This document shows positions 1 through 8,062 of a stretch of DNA of 64,000 bases, in pieces; position 1 is the first letter of the stretch, and each line of letters starts with the position of its first letter. A program made the translations under genes and the position numbers. The notes under the pieces were generated by a model. It was not told the DNA's origin and searched no databases. It worked only from the letters and a program-made list of their open reading frames with translations. This stretch comes from Cumulibacter sp047975195 (GTDB lineage: Bacteria; Actinomycetota; Actinomycetes; Mycobacteriales; Antricoccaceae): assembly GCA_047975195.1 (NCBI GenBank), contig JBKEDB010000025.1, forward strand, positions 62,001 through 126,000. The letters run 5' to 3'.

Positions 1-324
1 AATTTCGACTTCTTCGGTGCTCCCGCGGCCGTGCTGGTCGGAATCGAACGCCGGATGGGTCCGCCGCAGTGGTCAGATGTGGGCATGTACCTGCAGAACG
101 TGATGCTGCTGGCCACCGAGCGCGGACTGGCGACATGCCCACAGGAGGCGTGGACGAGTTGGCACCAGGTCGCGTACGAGACGCTGGACTGGCCCGAGGA
201 CGTGATGCTGTTCTGCGGCTTGGCCATCGGATACGAAGACACTGCGCACCCGATCAACAACTGGCGATCGGACCGTGCCGATACGTCTGAATGGTTACAC
301 GAAGCCAAGCTCCGCAACGCCTGA
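1..324 (+). CDS. Nitroreductase family protein, C-terminal part
   Basis: The frame is open from the first base, so the gene starts outside the window; about 107 residues are visible and end at a TGA. The stretch GLATCPQEAW followed by LFCGLAIGYED and then NNWR resembles the C-terminal half of FMN-dependent NAD(P)H nitroreductases, where the G-[LI]-A-[IL]-G-Y segment packs near the flavin. Family members reduce nitroaromatics or quinones as cytoplasmic dimers. The substrate cannot be told. It converges on the VWA gene, with about 90 bases between the two stops. Confidence 0.8.
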   Translation, partial: NFDFFGAPAAVLVGIERRMGPPQWSDVGMYLQNVMLLATERGLATCPQEAWTSWHQVAYETLDWPEDVMLFCGLAIGYEDTAHPINNWRSDRADTSEWLHEAKLRNA

Positions 325-417
325 TCAACGGACCGCTTCACCGCCGGCCGCAGCACCCTGTCAGTCGTTGACCCCCCGGCGCTGGACTTCACCGGGTGGA
401 GGCCGTCGCGTCCTCGG

Positions 418-2379
418 TCAGCGGCGGCCGGTGCGAGCGCGGAGGTAATCGCTGACGACATACTGGCCGAGATGCTCCAGGCTGGGCGCGAGCACGCGGC
501 CGCCGGCGCGACGGGCGAGCGCGTCGACGAACCGCTCCAGCCCCGGATCGCTGCCGAGACGGAAGATATTCAGGGTCACGCCGTACCGCGCTAGCGCGTC
601 CACCTGGGCGACCGTACTGCGCACGCAATCTGGGCTCGGCGGGTACTCGAACCACGGCTCGCCGTTGACCAGGTGTGCCGTCGGTTCGCCGTCGGTGACG
701 ACGAGGATGATCGGTTCGGCCTCAGGGTGGCGCCGTACGTGTCTTCCGGCGAGCACCAGGGCGTGTTCGAGGTTCGTACCCTGGACCCACTCCGGTTCGA
801 TCTCGGCAAGTTCTAGGGCAGATAGGCGTCGCGCCATGAGGTTGAACCCAATGATCTCTAATGCGTCCTGCCGATAGCGCGTTTCGATCAAATGCGCCAA
901 CGCCAGGGCCGTCTGCTTCATCGGCTCCCAGCGTTCCTGCTGCACCATCGAGAACGAGAGGTCGACGCACAGCGCCACTGCCGCTTGCGTACGACGTTCG
1001 GTCTCGGCGATCACGAAGTCATCCACGTGCAGCCGCGGTCCGCCGGCATCGCCGGAGCCCGCACGCCGCAGCACCGAATTGGTGACGGTGCGAACAGCGT
1101 CAATCGGTTGTTCAGTCCCGAACGTCCACGGCAGGTAGGCGCCGGTACGTTCGTCGGCCGCGCCGACTCGCTGGTCGTCGTGGTCTCCGGCACGACCGGT
1201 TTCAAGATCGGCGAAGATCCGGCGCAACGTTGCCTCGCCGAGTTGCCGCAGCGCTTTCGGGGTGAGTTTCAGCGCCGACCCATCGCGCCGCAGCCAGCCC
1301 TGCCGCTCCAATTCCTGTTCCAGTTCGCGCAGCGCTCGCCAGTGTGCGGTCGCCTGGCTGCCGAGTTGTCGCTCAAGCGCATCGACATCCACGTCATCAA
1401 GCGTGGATCCCATATGTTGCTGGGATAGTTGTTGTTCGAGGGCATCAATGTCGGACAGTTCGCCCATCATGCCTGTCGCCTCGCCGTAGCCGAGCGGCTC
1501 CTCGCCGGTTCCGTCGATCGGCCTCCCGCGCATCATTCCCGGGCGTAGCGACTGCAGGTTCTTGCCGAGTTGCTCCATCTGCTCGGCGAGTCCCGCGTCT
1601 TGTAACGCCTGTTGCATCAGTGACATCAATTCGGCACGCTGCTCAGGGCTCAGCGAGCGCAGCAGCCGTTCGGTCTCGGCTTGCCGTCGAGCGAGTTGGT
1701 CGATCAGTTCGTCGACGTTCTTTGGGTCATCGGGGAAGTAGTCGCCGTGCTTGTCCATGAACTCAGCGACCTGCTCGGCGGTGTCCTCGCCGCGGGCGTG
1801 GGCCGACAGTAGTTCGTTGAGGTCACGCATCATCTCTTGCATCGCCTGCATCTGCTGCGGATCGCGGTTCTGCAAGGCATCTTTGAGCCCGTCGAACTGG
1901 TGATTGAGGATCTCGTCGCGAAGGCCGGCGTTGATCTGGTCGTAGAGTTCCTTCGCCTCTGGCGAATGCCACTCGTAGTTCGTCAACGACTGCATAGCCT
2001 GGGCGACTGAGTCGGGGAGGGTGTCGAGTTCCAGTTCGGCGAATCGGGCGTCTTCGGTGTCCTCGCTGGCGAGCTGATCCCGTTCGAGGGTGAGTGCTTG
2101 ATCAAGTTGCCCGCGGGCGCGATCGACTGCGCCGCCAAGGTTTCCGCGGCGCCGTAACTCCTCGCGCCGCCGCCGCAACTGCTCGCGCAGTTGGGCCAGC
2201 CCGGGGCGATCGCCCACGCCGCGTTGCAGCAGTTCGCGCAGTGCATCACGGGCATTGTTGCCAGCGAGCATGTTCTTGCCGAGATCCTCCACGGCGGCGC
2301 GGACATCGTACGGTGGAGCCAAGGGATCGGGTCCCTCGCGCCACGCTCCGTACGAGAACCGCCGGCTGCGATGCGCCAT
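418..2379 (-). CDS. VWA domain-containing protein (CoxE/BchD-like)
   Basis: A 653-residue protein with a von Willebrand factor A domain at the C-terminal end. The MIDAS metal site is visible: DLSFS near residue 472, a threonine in GTNLEHAL near 532 and TDGEPTA near 559. The first 450 residues are charged, Gln/Glu/Leu-rich and probably largely helical, with no signal peptide or membrane segment. It lies 2 bases downstream of a MoxR/chelatase-type AAA ATPase gene on the same strand, the usual arrangement for ATPase plus VWA pairs that work as metal-chelatase-like or protein-remodelling machines. The client is unknown. The start at 2379 follows directly on the ATPase stop, which suggests translational coupling. 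Confidence 0.85.
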   Translation of the reverse strand: MAHRSRRFSYGAWREGPDPLAPPYDVRAAVEDLGKNMLAGNNARDALRELLQRGVGDRPGLAQLREQLRRRREELRRRGNLGGAVDRARGQLDQALTLERDQLASEDTEDARFAELELDTLPDSVAQAMQSLTNYEWHSPEAKELYDQINAGLRDEILNHQFDGLKDALQNRDPQQMQAMQEMMRDLNELLSAHARGEDTAEQVAEFMDKHGDYFPDDPKNVDELIDQLARRQAETERLLRSLSPEQRAELMSLMQQALQDAGLAEQMEQLGKNLQSLRPGMMRGRPIDGTGEEPLGYGEATGMMGELSDIDALEQQLSQQHMGSTLDDVDVDALERQLGSQATAHWRALRELEQELERQGWLRRDGSALKLTPKALRQLGEATLRRIFADLETGRAGDHDDQRVGAADERTGAYLPWTFGTEQPIDAVRTVTNSVLRRAGSGDAGGPRLHVDDFVIAETERRTQAAVALCVDLSFSMVQQERWEPMKQTALALAHLIETRYRQDALEIIGFNLMARRLSALELAEIEPEWVQGTNLEHALVLAGRHVRRHPEAEPIILVVTDGEPTAHLVNGEPWFEYPPSPDCVRSTVAQVDALARYGVTLNIFRLGSDPGLERFVDALARRAGGRVLAPSLEHLGQYVVSDYLRARTGRR

Positions 2380-2381
2380 GA

Positions 2382-3791
2382 TCAGCTGCCGTAGATCGTG
2401 TTGCCGGTGTCCAAGGCGCTCTTGGAAATCCGACGGGTGAGATACAGGCCCTCGAGCACGAACTCGATTGCCGCCGCGACCTGCCCAGGTGTCACGTCGT
2501 CCTCGCTGACCTGGAGTTTGGCGAGCACGGTAGACAGACCCTCGACGCGGTCGAGTTGACGCAACAGATCCGAGGCTGGAACCAGCGCTCCAGTCTCAAT
2601 CGTCGTGCCGTCGTCCTCGGCGAATACCGCAGTGAATGAAGACAGGTCCACGCCGGTGAGTAGTTCTCGGAATACCGACGCCGTGGCCATGCGCGCTACG
2701 TGTTCCAGGACGTCGTCCTCGCGGCCTTCCTCGCCCATTTCGAACTCGAGTTTTCCGCGCAAGGTGCCGAGTATCGCTGGTATATCGCCGATCCGCGCGA
2801 CTGGCGCGGCTTCGCCGACGATCGCGCCGCGTCGCAGCGCCGAAGCCGACACGGCCTCGGTGGCCGCGATCGAGAATCGTGCCGAGACCCCGGATCGTTG
2901 ATCGATCGCCGGCGAGCTGCGTAACCCAGTGGTGAGTTCGGCGATGACCCGCAGCAGGTGATCGGGGACAGCAGCGGTCAGTTCGGCCTCTTGGCGGATG
3001 AGCGCGATATCTGCGTCGATTGTCTCGGGGTAGTGGGTGCGGACTTCGGCGCCGAATCTGTCCTTCAGGGGGGTGATGATGCGGCCGCGGTTCGTGTAGT
3101 CCTCGGGGTTGGCTGAGGCGATCAGCATCAGGTCGAGGGGCAGACGCAGTGCGTAACCGCGGATCTGGATATCGCGTTCCTCCAGCACGTTGAATAGGCC
3201 GACCTGGATTCGTTCGGCAAGGTCCGGCAGCTCGTTGATGCCGAAGATGCCGCGGTTGAACCGGGGGAGCAGACCGTAATGCACGGTCTCCGGGTCGCCG
3301 AGCAGACGGCCCTCGGCAATCTTGGTGGGGTCGATATCGCCGATCAAATCACCCACGCTGGTGTCCGGCGTCGCGAGTTTCTCGCCGTACCGATCATCGC
3401 GGTGCCACCAGCTGATCTTCAGATCGTCGCCGAGTTCGGTGGCGCGGGCGAGGCTGCCGCGAGTCACTGGCTCATACGGGTGCTCATTGATTTCAGAGCC
3501 CTCGATGACCGGCGTCCACTCATCAAGTAGTCCGGCGATGGTCCGCATCAATCGGGTCTTGCCCTGGCCGCGCTCGCCCAGCAGCACCAGGTCGTGACCG
3601 GCGAGCAAGGTGCGTTCGACTTCGGGGATGACGGTGTCTTCCAGCCCGACCAGACCGGGCAGCGAAGGTTCGCTCGCACGTAGTCGGGACAGGAGGTTTT
3701 CGCGGAGCTCCTGCTTGACGGTGCGGTACTCGTGACCGCTCGCACGCAGTGCACCTAGAGTCGTGATCGCGGGTGGTTGTGAGCGTGGCAT
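2382..3791 (-). CDS. MoxR/magnesium-chelatase-type AAA+ ATPase
   Basis: A 469-residue AAA+ ATPase. Walker A is GERGQGKTR near residue 72. The Walker B position reads GIFGINELPDL near 180, with NE instead of the common DE, as in BchI/ChlI relatives. A sensor-1 type SANPEDY follows near 222. The protein resembles the I subunit of magnesium chelatase, which couples ATP hydrolysis to a VWA partner, and the next gene encodes one. Both are cytoplasmic. It is divergent from the SDR gene, with about 120 bases between the starts. The true cofactor or substrate cannot be inferred. Confidence 0.85.
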   Translation of the reverse strand: MPRSQPPAITTLGALRASGHEYRTVKQELRENLLSRLRASEPSLPGLVGLEDTVIPEVERTLLAGHDLVLLGERGQGKTRLMRTIAGLLDEWTPVIEGSEINEHPYEPVTRGSLARATELGDDLKISWWHRDDRYGEKLATPDTSVGDLIGDIDPTKIAEGRLLGDPETVHYGLLPRFNRGIFGINELPDLAERIQVGLFNVLEERDIQIRGYALRLPLDLMLIASANPEDYTNRGRIITPLKDRFGAEVRTHYPETIDADIALIRQEAELTAAVPDHLLRVIAELTTGLRSSPAIDQRSGVSARFSIAATEAVSASALRRGAIVGEAAPVARIGDIPAILGTLRGKLEFEMGEEGREDDVLEHVARMATASVFRELLTGVDLSSFTAVFAEDDGTTIETGALVPASDLLRQLDRVEGLSTVLAKLQVSEDDVTPGQVAAAIEFVLEGLYLTRRISKSALDTGNTIYGS

Positions 3792-3913
3792 GCTTCGAGC
3801 GTATGACGGGACTCACAGATCGGCCATGGTTGCCATAGTGCCCGCGAGAGAAGAATGCTCAAAGACGGACGTGTTGGCGCGCAATGAGGCGCGTCGAGAG
3901 GAAAGGACACAGC

Positions 3914-4786
3914 ATGACCGGTGTTGCAGGACGACGGATCGTTGTAACTGGCGCGGGCGGCGGCCTGGGTCGCGAGTACGCCAAGTTGCTGGCACGCGAA
4001 GGGGCCAAGGTCGTCATCAATGACCTTGGTGGCGCCCGCGATGGCTCCGGCGGCGGCTCGGCGATGGCCGATACCGTCGTGGAGGAAATCCGCGCGGAGG
4101 GCGGCGAGGCCGTTGCAAACTACGACAGCGTTGCCAGCGCAGAAGGTGGCAAGGCGATCGTGCAGACCTGCATTGACGCATTTGGCGGCATCGACGGCGT
4201 GGTGAGCAATGCCGGCATTCTGCGGGACGTGTCCTACCTGAAGATGGACGCCGACGCGTGGAACGCCGTGGAGCAGGTGCACCTGTACGGCGGCTACTAC
4301 ATCACCCACGCCGCATGGCCGCACTTCCGCGAGCAGAAGTATGGCCGCATCTTGGTCGCTACCTCGACGAGCGGCATCTACGGCAACTTCGGGCAGGCCA
4401 ACTACGGTGCCGCCAAGCTCGGCCTCGTCGGGTTGATTAACACGCTGTCGATTGAGGGCGCGAAGTACAACATCAACGCAAATGCGATGGCGCCGATCGC
4501 GGCTACCCGGATGACCGAAGACCTGATGCCGGAAGAGCGCCTCAAGGCGCTCGGCCCGGACCACGTCGCCCCGGTCGTCGGCTACCTGATGAGCGACGAG
4601 TCGACTGATACCGGCTCGGTGTTCATTGCCGGTGGCGGCCTGGTGCAGCGCGTGGCCTACTACGCCAGTGAGGGCCATGTCTTCAACGACGTCCCCACCA
4701 TGGGCGACGTGGCCGACAAGTGGGACAGGATCACCGACATGTCAAACGCCAAGGAAGGCAAGCAGGTCCAGACGAGCCAGTCCTAG
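3914..4786 (+). CDS. SDR-family (3R)-hydroxyacyl-CoA dehydrogenase-like oxidoreductase
   Basis: A 290-residue short-chain dehydrogenase. The nucleotide-binding TGAGGGLG lies near residues 11-18, followed by AKVVINDLGG. That motif is typical of the dehydrogenase unit of peroxisomal multifunctional enzyme 2 (HSD17B4) and its bacterial homologues. NAG sits near residue 100, and the catalytic S-Y-K is in TSTSGIYG and GQANYGAAK (Tyr near 163). The likely reaction is NAD-dependent oxidation of a 3-hydroxyacyl-CoA. I chose the ATG at 3914 because GAAAGGA lies 7-13 bases upstream; an earlier in-frame ATG at 3884 has no comparable site. A strong hairpin follows the gene. Confidence 0.85.
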   Translation: MTGVAGRRIVVTGAGGGLGREYAKLLAREGAKVVINDLGGARDGSGGGSAMADTVVEEIRAEGGEAVANYDSVASAEGGKAIVQTCIDAFGGIDGVVSNAGILRDVSYLKMDADAWNAVEQVHLYGGYYITHAAWPHFREQKYGRILVATSTSGIYGNFGQANYGAAKLGLVGLINTLSIEGAKYNINANAMAPIAATRMTEDLMPEERLKALGPDHVAPVVGYLMSDESTDTGSVFIAGGGLVQRVAYYASEGHVFNDVPTMGDVADKWDRITDMSNAKEGKQVQTSQS

Positions 4787-4800
4787 TTTTTCGCCCTTCT

Positions 4801-4850
4801 GCGGGGCAGTGGGTGACGCTAACCAGCGATAGCGTCACCCACTGCCCCGC
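4801..4850. terminator. 20-bp perfect inverted repeat, probable terminator
   Basis: Bases 4801-4820 (GCGGGGCAGTGGGTGACGCT) are perfectly complementary to 4831-4850 around a 10-base loop. It sits 14 bases after the SDR stop and before the flavoprotein promoter. TTTT follows at 4855-4858 and a run of five T lies just upstream, so it could stop transcription from either side. A perfect 20-bp arm is longer than most intrinsic terminators. Confidence 0.75.
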
Positions 4851-4897
4851 AGATGTTTTGTCGACGGTGGGCCCGTAGTGATGACGGTCTCACTGTC

Positions 4898-4915
4898 TAT
4901 GCAACTTGTTGCATA
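4898..4915. promoter_or_regulatory. AphA/PadR-type operator TATGCA-N6-TGCATA
   Basis: TATGCAAC-TT-GTTGCATA is a perfect 8-bp inverted repeat with a 2-base spacer, 59 bases ahead of the start at 4974. It fits the recognition sequence described for AphA of Vibrio cholerae (TATGCA-N6-TNCNNA). The second gene of this unit encodes an AphA-like PadR regulator. A possible -35 (TTGCAT, 4909-4914) overlaps the palindrome and a possible -10 (TACATT, 4933-4938) follows at 18 bases, so bound protein would block transcription. Autoregulation is inferred. Confidence 0.7.
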
Positions 4916-4973
4916 AAGGGGGGAGAGCTGCCTACATTGAGTGCACCGAACCGCACTCCGTTGGGGGATAACC

Positions 4974-5939
4974 GTGGCACTTCCTGAAATCTTGACCCGT
5001 CCGCTGGCCCTCCCCGTGATGGGCTCTCCGCTCTTCATCGTGTCGGGCCCGGAGCTCGTGATCGCGCAGTGCAAGGCCGGCGTTATCGGATCGTTCCCCG
5101 CGCTGAACGCGCGCCCGCAGCCGTTGCTGAATGAGTGGCTGCAGCGGATCGAGGACGAGCTCGCGCAGTACGCCGCGGCGCACCCCGAGAAGCCGGTAGC
5201 GCCGTACGCCGTGAACCAGATCGTGCACCGCTCCAATGATCGCCTCGACGCCGACGTTCAGTCCTGCGTTGACTTCAAGGTGCCGATCGTGATTACCTCC
5301 CTCGGCGCGCGTACCGAGGTCTACGACGCGATCCACTCGTACGGCGGAATCGTGCTGCACGACGTCATCAACAACGAGTTCGCGCACAAGGCGATCGAGA
5401 AGGGCGCCGACGGTCTGATCGCCGTCGCGGCCGGAGCTGGTGGCCACGCGGGCACTCAGTCGCCGTTTGCGCTTCTGCAAGAGATTCGTGAATGGTTCGA
5501 CGGTCCGCTGCTGCTGTCGGGCTCGATCGCGCACGGGCGCAACGTTCTCGCCGCGCAGGCTGCTGGTGCTGACATGGCGTACATCGGATCGGCGTTCATC
5601 GCTACCGAAGAAGCGAACGCGGACCCGCGGTACAAGGCCATGCTGGTGGAATCTGGCGCTGGTGACATCGTCTACAGCAACCTGTTCACCGGCGTGCATG
5701 GCAACTACCTGCGTAAGTCGATCGTGGATGCAGGTCTTGACCCCGACGATCTGCCGACCTCGGACCCGTCGAAGATGAACTTCGGCTCCGGCGGCAATAT
5801 GAAGGCGAAGGCCTGGAAAGACATCTGGGGCAGCGGGCAGGGTGTCGGCGTACTCGATGGTGTGAAGCCGGTGGCCGAATTCGTGGAGCGGATGCGTAAC
5901 GAGTACGACGTGGCACGGACGGCGCTCGTCGGCGCCTGA
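4974..5939 (+). CDS. NAD(P)H-dependent flavin oxidoreductase / nitronate monooxygenase-like protein
   Basis: A 321-residue FMN TIM-barrel protein of the nitronate monooxygenase / enoyl-ACP reductase II (FabK) family. The VAAGAGGHAGTQ segment near residue 150 contains the family histidine, and SGSIAHGRNVLAAQAAGADM is the phosphate-binding region. Family members oxidise nitronates or reduce enoyl thioesters. The neighbouring acyl-CoA-type SDR makes an acyl substrate plausible but does not prove it. I chose GTG 4974 because GGGGGA lies 7-12 bases upstream; a GTG at 4941 is in frame but close to the -10. The stop overlaps the PadR start by one base. Confidence 0.8.
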   Translation: MALPEILTRPLALPVMGSPLFIVSGPELVIAQCKAGVIGSFPALNARPQPLLNEWLQRIEDELAQYAAAHPEKPVAPYAVNQIVHRSNDRLDADVQSCVDFKVPIVITSLGARTEVYDAIHSYGGIVLHDVINNEFAHKAIEKGADGLIAVAAGAGGHAGTQSPFALLQEIREWFDGPLLLSGSIAHGRNVLAAQAAGADMAYIGSAFIATEEANADPRYKAMLVESGAGDIVYSNLFTGVHGNYLRKSIVDAGLDPDDLPTSDPSKMNFGSGGNMKAKAWKDIWGSGQGVGVLDGVKPVAEFVERMRNEYDVARTALVGA

Positions 5940-6466
5940 TGTCGCTGCGCTTCGCGATCCTGACGGCGCTGACCGAGAAATCCTCGACCGGAATCGAATT
6001 GGCGCGCCGATTCGACAAATCGATCGGCTACTTCTGGCCTGCGACACACCAGCAGATCTATCGCGAACTCGATAAGTTGCTGGACGCCGGATTGATCGCG
6101 GTCGTTGATTGTCCGGAACCGCCGGGGCGGGGGAATCCGCGTACGTTCGCCGTACTGCCGGCCGGGACCGCCGAATTGCGTGACTGGTCGCTGCACGTGA
6201 TGGACGCTCCGAAGCGACGTGACCCGTTGATGGTGCAGATTCGGGCCGCCTCCGCGCTCGGGGACGTCGACATCAAGCCGCTGCTGGGTGAACATCTTCA
6301 GCGGCACGAGGCGAGGCTCGCGCAGTACGTCGATATCGAGCGCGCGCAGTTCGCTGACAACCTAGACGGGCGCTCGCGGATGCAGCTGATGGTGCTGCGC
6401 GCCGGCATCGCTGCCGAACGAATGTGGGTCGAATGGTGTCGTGAATCACTCGCTGCGCTCGAATAG
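5939..6466 (+). CDS. PadR-family transcriptional regulator (AphA-like)
   Basis: A 175-residue regulator with an N-terminal winged helix (residues about 1-75) and a C-terminal helical dimerisation region of the Vir_act_alpha_C type (about 85-170). The stretch IGYFWPATHQQIYREL matches AphA closely (IGYFWKASHQQVYREL), and the spacing to the C-terminal IERAQFADN and W-x-E-W-C segments is similar. The ATG overlaps the flavoprotein stop (TGATG), so the two genes are cotranscribed and coupled. The palindrome at 4898-4915 is a likely binding site. The inducer is unknown. Confidence 0.85.
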   Translation: MSLRFAILTALTEKSSTGIELARRFDKSIGYFWPATHQQIYRELDKLLDAGLIAVVDCPEPPGRGNPRTFAVLPAGTAELRDWSLHVMDAPKRRDPLMVQIRAASALGDVDIKPLLGEHLQRHEARLAQYVDIERAQFADNLDGRSRMQLMVLRAGIAAERMWVEWCRESLAALE

Positions 6467-6520
6467 TCGCTAGGCTATGCACACTTGGGGGCTGTTCGGT
6501 GAGCCAAATCGGGGTGGGCC

Positions 6521-7024
6521 ATGCAGGTGCCGCAGTGGGCGAAGGAGATCGAACCGGGAGCGGCAGGAATTCTGCGTTCGAGCGCGTTGAAGTACCTGTG
6601 TATCGGCAGCGGGGCACTCATGTTGGCCCTCGGCATCGTGATGCCGGTCGCGACGTGGGGCGGCGATGGTGTCGAAGAGGGCGGCGTGGTCGCGATCAGC
6701 GCGATATTCGCCCTCATCGGTCTGGCCATGTTCTGGCTGGCATTCGCGTTTGTGCCGAAGCCGTTGCTGCGCGTCGACGACACGGGTATCACGCGACTGC
6801 AGATGGGTTACGTACTGATCCCGTGGGCCGACATTTCCGAGATTCGCCCCGGCCTTCGCGGTGCGGTTGATATCACGACGCCGAACGGACGCACCAAGAA
6901 AGACGGATCGAAGACGAGAACGAAAACGTTCCAGATCCAGACGCGCCAACTGCAGGGCGGCCGTTACTTGCTCGCGTATCTCATCGAGTGTTGGAGGAGC
7001 GCTGGCGGATACCGGTCGCCGTGA
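6521..7024 (+). CDS. Small membrane protein with PH-like domain, function unknown
   Basis: A 167-residue protein. Two hydrophobic segments (about residues 25-45 and 55-80) form a hairpin in the membrane. The soluble C-terminal part begins with LLRVDDTGITRLQMGYVLIPW, a strand pattern seen in bacterial PH-like domains where I-P-W-x-D-I-x-E-I is common. I do not recognise a specific family. It lies 54 bases after the PadR gene on the same strand and may or may not belong to that unit. It converges with the LysR pseudogene. Confidence 0.65.
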   Translation: MQVPQWAKEIEPGAAGILRSSALKYLCIGSGALMLALGIVMPVATWGGDGVEEGGVVAISAIFALIGLAMFWLAFAFVPKPLLRVDDTGITRLQMGYVLIPWADISEIRPGLRGAVDITTPNGRTKKDGSKTRTKTFQIQTRQLQGGRYLLAYLIECWRSAGGYRSP

Positions 7025-7948
7025 TTAGGCACTCAACCGGGAGGTGTCGCTGAACTCGTCGACGACCGGCCGTACCAAACGTCCGAGGACGTCGTCGGTA
7101 CTTGGCAGGGCACTGTTCCACGCGATGAAGGTGCTTAAGCTGAGGTGTAGATCGGACACCTCGCGAACGATGGTCGCGGAGTCCCAGAGCGCTCCGGGCT
7201 CGTTCGACTCGGGGGAGTTAGCCGCGATGGTGAACCCAGATCCCCCGACCACGTGGTCGCGAATGGCGAACCAGTCCGGCGGTCCCACGTCGATAGTCCG
7301 CGCCACGCCAGCTTCTTCGAGCAGCGACCGAAGGGCAGCGTAGTACATCGGTGTCCCGAGTGCAGCGCAGAGGAGGTGACAAACGGCAACTCTCGCAGAT
7401 CGCGTAAGGAGATGCTATTGGCGTGCGCCAGCGGCAGACTCTTCGCGAGCGCGATCAACGTGGGTTGTTCGAGGATGCGTTCGGAGCATATCTGGGGAGA
7501 AATCGGGCGCTGATGCAGCAGCGCGAGGTCGATCTCCTTATCGTGCAAACGTCGAATCAGGCCTAGATTCGACCCGGGTACTAGTTCGATCGACATTGTT
7601 GCGCAGCGCGCGGATAGTGGTCATCACGCGGTCTCGAAGCCATGCGTTCATAGCCGGACCGATCCCCACTCGTACCCGCGATGGCGCGGCGACCAGGTTC
7701 GTCGCATGTCTCTGCAGGTCGTCGTAGGCCTCCACCAAACGTTCGGCGTGCACGAGGAACCTGTCGCCGGCCGCGGTTAAGGACATACCCTTCGCGGTTC
7801 GGTCGAATAAGTCGACCGAGAGTCGATTCTCGAGGTCACGAATCCGTCTGCTGAGCGCAGAGCGGGAGACGAATAGTTGCGGGGCCGCGCGACCCAAACT
7901 GCCTGCGCTGACGATCGTGACGAAGCTGCGGATCTCTTCGATGTTCAA
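7025..7948 (-). pseudogene. LysR-family regulator, two compensating frameshifts
   Basis: The N-terminal winged helix is clear (NIEEIRSFVTIVSAGSLGRA, then SRSALSRRIRDLENRL), followed by an effector domain, for about 308 residues in all; LysR proteins are usually about 300. The frame shifts near 7597 (one extra base before the MSIELVPGS segment) and is restored near 7355-7357 (one base missing in a C run). As a result the middle 80 codons are out of frame, while both ends share a frame. TTG at 7948 (LNIEEIR) is the best start. The target genes may be the decayed catabolic genes nearby. Confidence 0.75.
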
Positions 7949-7993
7949 CGCTTCACCGGGTCCACTCCACGCCCGCGGCTTGAGGACCAAGGC

Positions 7994-8040
7994 GGCGGAC
8001 TACCGTACGAAAAATGTCCATTTTCGTACGGTAGTCCGCC
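7994..8040. terminator. 20-bp perfect inverted repeat between LysR and binding-protein remnants
   Basis: Bases 7994-8013 (GGCGGACTACCGTACGAAAA) pair perfectly with 8021-8040 around a 7-base loop. It lies just upstream of the LysR start and just after the end of the truncated binding-protein gene, both on the minus strand. It could terminate the latter. The A/T-rich inner arms also allow a role as an operator. Confidence 0.6.
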
Positions 8041-8062
8041 ATGGGTGATGATTCGAGTCCGC

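Noticed and set aside
4932..6047. A 371-codon minus-strand frame
   Set aside because: Antisense of the flavoprotein and PadR genes.
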